The notes beneath the pieces are model-generated. The model was not told the origin of the DNA and did not search any database. It saw nothing but the letters and a program-made list of their open reading frames with translations. The position numbers and the translations under genes were made by a program. A stretch of DNA of 10,865 nucleotides from the NCBI GenBank assembly GCA_002361535.1, contig DETG01000058.1:1-10865 (forward strand). Direction: 5' to 3'. Below are positions 1 to 4,960 of the stretch, in pieces. The stretch's first letter is position 1. Each line of letters starts with the position of its first letter. This DNA is from Prevotella sp. UBA3294. GTDB taxonomy: Bacteria; Bacteroidota; Bacteroidia; Bacteroidales; Bacteroidaceae.

Positions 1-41
1 TCGTTACCATCACAGGTGATAAATTTCTTTTCTTTTGCCAT
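1..41 (-). CDS. nifJ: Pyruvate:ferredoxin (flavodoxin) oxidoreductase, N-terminal 13 codons only (partial)
   Basis: An ATG at 41-39 on the minus strand opens a frame reading MAKEKKFITCDGN and then GA, the first two bases of an Asp or Glu codon, at the window edge. This start matches my memory of the N-terminus of Bacteroidales pyruvate:ferredoxin oxidoreductases, which continue with an alanine-rich stretch and the TPP-domain PITPSSPMAE motif (not visible here). The enzyme oxidatively decarboxylates pyruvate to acetyl-CoA in the cytoplasm and reduces ferredoxin or flavodoxin. Only 49 bp separate it from the stop of the upstream ATPase gene on the same strand, and I see no TAnnTTTG box on the minus strand in that gap, so read-through from the ATPase promoter is possible. 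The call rests on 13 residues and could be wrong. Confidence 0.62.
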   Translation of the reverse strand, partial: MAKEKKFITCDGN

Positions 42-90
42 AATTGAATAATGTTAATGTATATGTATATTTGTTCTTGTCTGTTCTTCT

Positions 91-1278
91 TTAATAGAGA
101 AATCCGAAGAGCCATAAAGGAATGTGATTGTTCATACCCACCTCGGTATTGTATCGGGCATAGATCGTATCTGGATTGGTGCGAATCTTACTACTCCCCT
201 CAGCATTGCATATACGGAACCGCTTGTCATTGTCAACAATATAGAAGCCGTCTTTCCCTCCTTGGTTGACGATATGGTCTTTCCACATCGAGTTCACGAA
301 GAACGTCTCCATCACATCCTGTCTTTTTATTTCTATAGGGTAGATGGCATGCATCAGGTTCGTATTGTGAAGCATTACCTTGGTGGGTTTCTTGGGGAAA
401 TCTTGTCCGGGTGGATAGATGATATTGATGAGACGGGCATCGGCCAGGTATTTGATATAATTCATCACTGTGGCACGACTGGTCTCTATGTCAATTGCCA
501 GCTGAGAGATATTGGGGGCTTTGGGACCCGCAACAGCCAACTGGTAGAACAATTTCTTGATCTTTGTAAGATATTTCAGTTCGATTTGTTTGATCAGCAG
601 GATATCCACCTCTGTCATCATGTTCATGGTCTTCAGCAGGTTCTCCGAGTAGTTGCGATGCTCCAGGAAAAACGGGTAGAAACCATGGTGAAGGTAATCC
701 TGAAAATAACGAAGGGGGGAAACATGGGGTAGGATCTGACGTGTGAGATGCTCATGATTGTCCAGGATCTCTTCCAAAGAATAGGGGCGGAAATGATTTC
801 CTGTTTGGAGATTCAGGAACTCGCGGAAAGAGAATCCCCTCAGGTTATAACTCTTCACAATACCGTTCAGTTCTGGGTTCTCCTCTTTCAGGCGCATCAC
901 GCTGGATCCAGTGAATACAATTTTCAAACCAGGGAATAGGTCATAACACTTACGAAGCTCGTGACTCCAGTTAGGCTCTTTGAACACTTGGTCGATCAGG
1001 AGTACCTTGCCTCCCTTCTTATAGAATGCCCCGGCAAAATCCGCAATGCCTCTTCCTTGGAAATAGAAGTTGTTCATGTTGATATAGAGACACTTGCGGT
1101 CGTAGGTGTCAAAATGCTCTTTGGCATATTGGAGCAGGAAGGTTGTCTTGCCAACACCACGCGTTCCCTTGATGCCGATCATACGGTCACTCCAATCGAT
1201 CTCGTCCATTAACAGACGATGAACAGGGGCATTCACATGCTCCACAAGATATGAGTGTGTACGAAAAAAAGCTTCCAT
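91..1278 (-). CDS. AAA-type ATPase with winged-helix and degenerate nuclease-like C-terminal part
   Basis: This is a 395-residue cytoplasmic ATPase of the AAA_14/DUF4143-like group common in Bacteroidales; its cellular role is not established. Walker A is GIKGTRGVGKTT at about residues 35-46. The Walker B strand KVLLID ends at residue 96 and is followed by Gln97 where the family normally has Glu; the codon is CAA at 990-988. A sensor-like FTGSS lies at 122-126. Residues about 242-288 (with SQLAIDIETSRATVMNYIKYL) look like a winged helix-turn-helix. The C-terminus IPLWLFGFLY is the ending I associate with full-length family members, so the gene is not truncated. The first in-frame codon, at 1284, is TTG. 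I chose the ATG at 1278, which lies about 33 nt downstream of the TSS predicted from a promoter at 1317-1346. The nifJ-like start follows 49 bp downstream on the same strand. Confidence 0.85.
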   Translation of the reverse strand: MEAFFRTHSYLVEHVNAPVHRLLMDEIDWSDRMIGIKGTRGVGKTTFLLQYAKEHFDTYDRKCLYINMNNFYFQGRGIADFAGAFYKKGGKVLLIDQVFKEPNWSHELRKCYDLFPGLKIVFTGSSVMRLKEENPELNGIVKSYNLRGFSFREFLNLQTGNHFRPYSLEEILDNHEHLTRQILPHVSPLRYFQDYLHHGFYPFFLEHRNYSENLLKTMNMMTEVDILLIKQIELKYLTKIKKLFYQLAVAGPKAPNISQLAIDIETSRATVMNYIKYLADARLINIIYPPGQDFPKKPTKVMLHNTNLMHAIYPIEIKRQDVMETFFVNSMWKDHIVNQGGKDGFYIVDNDKRFRICNAEGSSKIRTNPDTIYARYNTEVGMNNHIPLWLFGFLY

Positions 1279-1316
1279 TTCCAATCTTTCCTGATTTGTT
1301 GTCGCTAAATCAAGTG

Positions 1317-1346
1317 CAAAGGTAATATTTATTTCTCATATTGCAA
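1317..1346 (-). promoter_or_regulatory. Bacteroidetes-type promoter for the AAA-type ATPase
   Basis: On the minus strand a -33 TTG (1346-1344) is followed after 19 bp by a -7 box TACCTTTG (1324-1317). This matches the Bacteroidetes primary sigma consensus (TTG, N19-20, TAnnTTTG). Initiation is expected near 1311, giving a leader of about 33 nt to the ATG at 1278. Confidence 0.65.
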
Positions 1347-1361
1347 AGTCAAGATAGCAAA
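1342..1361. repeat. 20-bp element, copy A, in a divergent promoter region
   Basis: The sequence TGCAAAGTCAAGATAGCAAA recurs with one mismatch at 10078-10097, C instead of G at position 12 (10089). Each copy contains two GCAAA words 14 bp apart. This copy overlaps the -33 region of the ATPase promoter on the minus strand and lies about 60 bp upstream of the -7 box of the ATP-grasp gene on the plus strand. It could be an operator, a cryptic minus-strand -7-like element (TTTGC words) or a dispersed promoter-associated repeat. Confidence 0.5.
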
Positions 1362-1418
1362 AACTCGAAAATTTTTGTTAATTTTATATTGAATAATGAA
1401 TATATGAAGGATTTATGC

Positions 1419-1426
1419 TATATTTG
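1419..1426 (+). promoter_or_regulatory. -7 box for the ATP-grasp/GH43 unit
   Basis: TATATTTG is an exact TAnnTTTG match, but no TTG lies 19-21 bp upstream, so only the -7 element is recognisable. Transcription would begin around 1431, about 15 nt before the ATG at 1446. The box lies inside the longer in-frame ORF that begins at 1341, which argues that the longer N-terminus is not translated. Confidence 0.55.
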
Positions 1427-1445
1427 CAACAAGATTTCAAGTACG

Positions 1446-2501
1446 ATGAGATTACATGTTTTCAATCCTGAACACGATATAGCCTTGGCTTTTAATCGCC
1501 GTCATCTTACCATGCCTCACGCTGCTCAGGAGTTGCGGATGAACTTAGGGTGGATTCCTGCGCTATGGGCTTCTGAAGACGATCGTATTCTGGTGGATGA
1601 TGTACCCTATGCCGAGAAGGCCTTCTATAAGTTTAAACGTAATACTTCATTACACTTCATTGGTTGGGACAAGATATCCGAAATCCCTGTGACGGCTGTT
1701 GATCCGTGGGGCTGGGACATTACATTGCATACATCTTTAGTTGAACATGGCCTTTCTCCGAAGGTGTTGCCTACCGTGCAGACCCTTTCGGAAATCCGTC
1801 GGCTATCCAGCAGATACGAAACGCTCCGTGCCTTGGAAATCCTTCGTGATGGCGTAGCCACAGAAACCTGTGGAGAGAGCCGTTACCTCTTAACGGAAGG
1901 ACAAGTAAAGGATAGCATTCGAGAATGGGGACGAGTCGTGTTGAAAGCTCCTTGGAGCAGCAGCGGTCGTGGAATCCGCTATGTTTGTCATGAGATGACA
2001 CCCTCATTATCGGGATGGGTGCGCCGGATCTTGCAAATTCAAGGTGGGGTGATGGTTGAGCCATATTATAATAAGGTAAGGGATTTCGGCATGGAGTTCT
2101 ACGCTCGTGAAGATGGACAGGTGGACTATCTGGGCTTGTCAGTATTTGAGACCGTGAACCATGCTTATACTGGGAATCTGCTTGCCAATGAAGAGGAAAA
2201 GGAATTGATTCTGGGATCTTATGTCCCTCTTTCCTTAATAAATATTATAAAAAGTCGTATCTGTGAGTATTTTTCATCACGGATGCGTGATTATTATACA
2301 GGTCCTTTCGGCATAGACATGATGATCGTTGCACGACCAGACAGACAAGGCTTTCTGCTTCATCCCTGTGTGGAGATCAATGTCAGGCGTACCATGGGGC
2401 ATGTCGCCCTTTCCTTGTCCCCTTCGGGAAATACTCCTGCGCAGTTGATGCGCATCGAGCATGATGTGAACTATCGCCTGAAAGTTACACCCTGCCCGTG
2501 A
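1446..2501 (+). CDS. ATP-grasp-like protein of unknown substrate
   Basis: This 351-residue soluble protein has no signal peptide or membrane segment. It begins MRLHVFNPEHDIALAFN, a start I associate with a conserved but uncharacterised Bacteroidales family. Features suggesting an ATP-grasp fold are the strand and glycine/serine-rich loop VVLKAPWSSSGRGI (residues 164-177), VEPYYNK (204-210), GIDMMIV (289-295) and HPCVEINVRRTMG (306-318). The last resembles the metal-binding Glu/Asn strand of ATP-grasp ligases. Members of this fold typically ligate a carboxylate to an amine or thiol via an acyl-phosphate; nothing here identifies the substrate. The reading frame is open back to 1341, but the -7 box at 1419-1426 and the strong MRLHVFNPEHD start favour 1446. 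The GH43 gene follows after 29 bp with no promoter between, suggesting cotranscription. The fold assignment is moderately sure; the function is unknown. Confidence 0.75.
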   Translation: MRLHVFNPEHDIALAFNRRHLTMPHAAQELRMNLGWIPALWASEDDRILVDDVPYAEKAFYKFKRNTSLHFIGWDKISEIPVTAVDPWGWDITLHTSLVEHGLSPKVLPTVQTLSEIRRLSSRYETLRALEILRDGVATETCGESRYLLTEGQVKDSIREWGRVVLKAPWSSSGRGIRYVCHEMTPSLSGWVRRILQIQGGVMVEPYYNKVRDFGMEFYAREDGQVDYLGLSVFETVNHAYTGNLLANEEEKELILGSYVPLSLINIIKSRICEYFSSRMRDYYTGPFGIDMMIVARPDRQGFLLHPCVEINVRRTMGHVALSLSPSGNTPAQLMRIEHDVNYRLKVTPCP

Positions 2502-2530
2502 AGAATAAAACAACTATATAATCTGCTAAA

Positions 2531-4168
2531 ATGAAACAAACGCTTATTACTATTTTACTGGTCGTGCCGATGACGCTGATGGCACAGTACAAATCAAGTG
2601 TATGGAGCCCAGATAACGGCGACGGCACTTACAAGAATCCTGTGATTAATGCCGACTATTCAGATCCGGATGTCTGTGTTGTCGGCGAAGACTATTATTT
2701 AACGGCAAGCTCTTTTCAGTGCTCTCCCGGACTTCCTATTTTGCATTCCAAAGATCTGGTGAACTGGGAAATCATTGGCTATGCCTTGGATGAACTGTAT
2801 GAGGGTGATGACGAGTTGGTTGGTCATTTTAGTTCCCCCCGTCATGGCGAGGGCGTGTGGGCACCCTCTATTCGCTATCATGAAGGTGAGTTCTATATTT
2901 ATTGGGGTGATCCTGACTATGGTGTTTATATGGTGAAAACCAAAGACCCGGCAGGCAAATGGGAAAAACCTGTATGTGTCATTGCCGGTAAGGGAATGAT
3001 CGATACCACTCCTTTGTGGGACGATGACGGTCGCTGTTATCTGGTGAATGGATGGGCTAACTCCCGTGCTCGCTTCGCTTCTGTGCTCACCGTTCGCGAA
3101 CTGAATGCTGAAGGCACGAAGGCGATCGGTAAACCAGTTATCGTGTTCGATGGTAATGGAACGGAGAACCGCACCTGTGAGGGACCGAAATTCTATAAAC
3201 GGGACGGCTGGTACTGGATTATGTGCCCTGCTGGTGGTGTACCCACCGGATTCCAGTTGGCTATGCGATCCAAATCACCTTACGGGCCCTACGAACACAA
3301 AATCGTATTAGCGCAAGGTAAGACATCTGTCAACGGTCCTCACCAAGGCGGATGGGTACATACTGCATTCGGTGAAGACTGGTTCCTGCATTTCCAGGAT
3401 AAAGAAGCCTATGGACGTGTGGTTCACTTGCAGCCTGTTGACTGGTCGAGTGGATGGCCTGTAATGGGCAAGAAGGGAGAACCTGTCATGACATACAGGA
3501 AGCCAAAGAGTAACTCTAATACGATTGTCAATCCCGTTGAGAGTGATGAATTTAACAGTACCGTATTAGGTCTGCAGTGGCAATGGCAGGCCAATTATGA
3601 CCAGAAGTTCGGCATGCCCACTGCTTTCGGTACAATGCGTATCTACACACACAAGATGGATGACGGTGCCGTAAACCTCTGGAATGTGCCGAACATGTTG
3701 TTACAGAAGACGCCGGCAGATAACTTTACCGCAACTGCCAAGATTCGAATGACTTCAAAAGATCAGAATCAGTTGGGGGGTATCATTATGATGGGCTTGA
3801 ACTACAGTGCTTTGGTGGTAAAAAGGGTAGGGGATTCCTTCCAATTGGTCAGACTCACTTGTGTGGCAGCTGACAAGGGTAAGGCTCAAAAGGAGGAGGT
3901 AATCATGACTTTACAGCCAACATATAAGGATAAGGTGGATTACCAACCTGCTATTCACGAGGATATCTATTTACGTATGGTGGTCAGTAACAGTCAATGC
4001 CGTTTCTTCTACAGCATGAATGGGAAATCATTCAAAGAGGCTGGTGACCTTTTCCCGATGAAAGAAGGTAAATGGATAGGAGCAAAGATCGGACTATTAG
4101 CTGTCGAGCCAGCAGGACAAGCCAATCGTGGCTGGATAGAGGCAGACTGGTTTCGGGTAACTCAATAG
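2531..4168 (+). CDS. Secreted GH43 glycosidase (beta-xylosidase / alpha-L-arabinofuranosidase type)
   Basis: This 545-residue glycoside hydrolase has an N-terminal signal peptide (hydrophobic residues 4-17, likely cleavage after Ala18 in LMA-Q). No lipobox cysteine is present, so a soluble periplasmic enzyme is likely. The five-bladed propeller occupies about 35-325. The predicted GH43 triad is Asp45 in YSDPDV (base), Asp158 in GMIDTTPLW (pKa modulator) and Glu217 in TCEGPKFY (acid). SPGLPILHSKDLVNWE (65-80) is typical of xylan-active members. Residues about 335-545 (DEFNSTVLGLQWQWQANYD onward) look like the C-terminal concanavalin-like GH43_C2 sandwich. Such enzymes remove xylose or arabinose from xylan or arabinoxylan oligosaccharides; which sugar cannot be told from sequence. 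It lies 29 bp after the ATP-grasp gene. No susC/susD pair is in view, so it is not visibly part of a polysaccharide utilisation locus. Confidence 0.9.
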   Translation: MKQTLITILLVVPMTLMAQYKSSVWSPDNGDGTYKNPVINADYSDPDVCVVGEDYYLTASSFQCSPGLPILHSKDLVNWEIIGYALDELYEGDDELVGHFSSPRHGEGVWAPSIRYHEGEFYIYWGDPDYGVYMVKTKDPAGKWEKPVCVIAGKGMIDTTPLWDDDGRCYLVNGWANSRARFASVLTVRELNAEGTKAIGKPVIVFDGNGTENRTCEGPKFYKRDGWYWIMCPAGGVPTGFQLAMRSKSPYGPYEHKIVLAQGKTSVNGPHQGGWVHTAFGEDWFLHFQDKEAYGRVVHLQPVDWSSGWPVMGKKGEPVMTYRKPKSNSNTIVNPVESDEFNSTVLGLQWQWQANYDQKFGMPTAFGTMRIYTHKMDDGAVNLWNVPNMLLQKTPADNFTATAKIRMTSKDQNQLGGIIMMGLNYSALVVKRVGDSFQLVRLTCVAADKGKAQKEEVIMTLQPTYKDKVDYQPAIHEDIYLRMVVSNSQCRFFYSMNGKSFKEAGDLFPMKEGKWIGAKIGLLAVEPAGQANRGWIEADWFRVTQ

Positions 4169-4182
4169 ATGATTCATGTTTC

Positions 4183-4195
4183 GCTTGTTTCAAGC
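4183..4195 (+). other. Small stem-loop after the GH43 stop
   Basis: GCTTG-TTT-CAAGC forms a 5-bp stem with a 3-nt loop 14 bp after the GH43 stop codon. No T-run follows, so it is at best a weak terminator. It may help end the transcript together with the palindrome array downstream. Confidence 0.25.
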
Positions 4196-4227
4196 ATTCA
4201 CTGGGTACGGAATAATCTGAGCGGATG

Positions 4228-4367
4228 TTGTGCTCTTTTTGTGCAGTCATGGGGCATAACTTGCACCGATACGTTGCACACTTTGTGCAGAGGCTTTGCA
4301 CACTTTGTGCAGATGCCTTGCACATTTTGTGCAAACGTCTTGCACACTTTGTGCAACGCCTCTGCAC
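4228..4367. repeat. Array of 16-bp palindromes with exact 22-bp period
   Basis: Four copies of TTGCACACTTTGTGCA start at 4274, 4296, 4318 and 4340, exactly 22 bp apart; copy 3 has one change (ACATTTT). Each is an inverted repeat TTGCACA-CTT-TGTGCA(A); copies 3 and 4 complete the 7-bp arms. The 6-bp spacers differ (gaggct, gatgcc, aacgtc, then acgcct). A degenerate fifth left half (CTGCAC, 4362-4367) keeps the phase. Out-of-phase half-sites precede the array (TTGTGC 4228, TTGTGCA 4239, TTGCAC 4261). It fills the gap between the convergent GH43 and His-rich genes. Each TGTGCA can also pair with the next TGCACA, giving two alternative hairpin registers. Because 22 is not a multiple of 3, it opens spurious Cys/His/Leu-rich ORFs in several frames. 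Function is unknown; options are a transcription barrier, a multi-site operator or a REP-like element. Confidence 0.85.
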
Positions 4368-4464
4368 TATTCCAGCTTTCATCTGCTTTCAAATATGCTC
4401 TTTGCTCCACCTCATTCCACAAAGGCTTGGCAAGTGAAACATTTCAATCTTGAAAAGGTAATTT

Positions 4465-4770
4465 TTACTGGGGATTAAAGAAATAAACGAAAAGACAGGT
4501 CAGCACCACAATCAGCGCAAGCAAACAAGTGAAGCGGAAAAGGTACTTCTCTATGAGCTTGCGCCTTTTTGCTGTCAATAATGAACGGTTTTTGAAACGT
4601 TCCGAACAGTCTTCATGATGATGGTGCCTGTGGCTTCCAGACGATAAGTGATTTGTTCTCATCCCGTGTTGGTGATGAGAGTGCGAATGACTGGTATGCG
4701 AATGTTCTTGGACAGTTTGCCCAAGAATATGATTGTTGTTTTCTTGATTAGTCTTATTGTAAGAAGCCAT
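4465..4770 (-). CDS. Small histidine-rich protein with a C-terminal membrane anchor
   Basis: This 101-residue protein has no family that I can name. Residues 1-22 are polar. Residues 23-53 hold a dense histidine cluster with HSHTSHSHSHHQH (23-35) and HRHHHHEDC (47-55). A basic stretch follows (RFKNRSLLTAKRRKLIEK, 58-75), then one strongly hydrophobic segment at about 78-97 and a four-residue tail (FNPQ, 98-101). The positive-inside rule puts the histidine-rich part in the cytoplasm, with the protein tail-anchored in the inner membrane. The histidine cluster suggests binding of a metal such as Zn, Ni, Cu or Co, which is inference only. I chose the ATG at 4770, about 27 nt below the TSS predicted from a very good promoter (4803-4833). 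The frame is open further upstream, through the promoter. It is monocistronic as far as seen and converges on GH43 across the palindrome array. Confidence 0.7.
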   Translation of the reverse strand: MASYNKTNQENNNHILGQTVQEHSHTSHSHSHHQHGMRTNHLSSGSHRHHHHEDCSERFKNRSLLTAKRRKLIEKYLFRFTCLLALIVVLTCLFVYFFNPQ

Positions 4771-4802
4771 TTTTTTTATTATAGATCTTGAGTATTGTAC
4801 TG

Positions 4803-4833
4803 CAAATATAGTGATTTGTTGTATAACCACCAA
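4803..4833 (-). promoter_or_regulatory. Bacteroidetes-type promoter for the His-rich protein gene
   Basis: On the minus strand TTG (4833-4831), 20 bp, then TATATTTG (4810-4803) is an excellent match to the Bacteroidetes -33/-7 consensus. Predicted initiation is near 4797, about 27 nt before the ATG at 4770. Its existence fixes the start, because any longer ORF would run through the promoter. Confidence 0.75.
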
Positions 4834-4881
4834 GAAATAACGGGAAAATGTTCCTTAAATATTTTTTTTTCTTACATATTA

Positions 4882-4941
4882 AAGGAAAAAGACTGTCCCT
4901 TAAACGGTTTATGTAAAACGAAAGGTACAGTCTTTTTCTTT
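4882..4941 (-). terminator. Long stem-loop terminator downstream of hppA
   Basis: GAAAAAGACTGT (4885-4896) pairs perfectly with ACAGTCTTTTTC (4927-4938), and about three more pairs extend the base. Inside the 30-nt loop, CCTT (4898-4901) can pair with AAGG (4922-4925) and GTTT (4907-4910) with AAAC (4916-4919), so the whole segment may fold into one long interrupted hairpin. It starts 20 bp after the hppA stop codon on the minus strand and is followed there by a run of T. The arms are A-rich on one side and T-rich on the other, so it could also act on the plus strand. Confidence 0.7.
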
Positions 4942-4960
4942 CATCATTCAATAGGTCGCC

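Noticed and set aside
66-73. TATATTTG on the plus strand, a possible -7 box
   Set aside because: It would transcribe only antisense into the ATPase gene, has no convincing plus-strand gene after it, and lies in AT-rich DNA where chance matches are common.
124-732. 202-codon open frame on the plus strand inside the ATPase gene
   Set aside because: It is antisense to a well-supported ATPase reading frame with Walker A and a family-typical C-terminus, and its translation has no recognisable domain.
1341-1445. 35-residue N-terminal extension of the ATP-grasp protein
   Set aside because: The extension begins with a TTG codon, contains the -7 box of the gene and has no protein-like pattern. The ATG at 1446 begins the conserved-looking sequence.
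2531-4168. Polysaccharide utilisation locus around the GH43 gene
   Set aside because: No SusC/SusD-like genes, hybrid two-component regulator or other glycoside hydrolases are in the window.
4274-4355. CRISPR array
   Set aside because: Repeats are 16 bp and spacers only 6 bp, far from CRISPR dimensions, and no cas gene is present.
4169-4478. Several overlapping Cys/His/Leu-rich open frames on both strands across the palindrome array
   Set aside because: They arise because the 22-bp repeat rotates through all three frames without stops. They overlap one another on both strands, and none has a promoter or non-repetitive domain.
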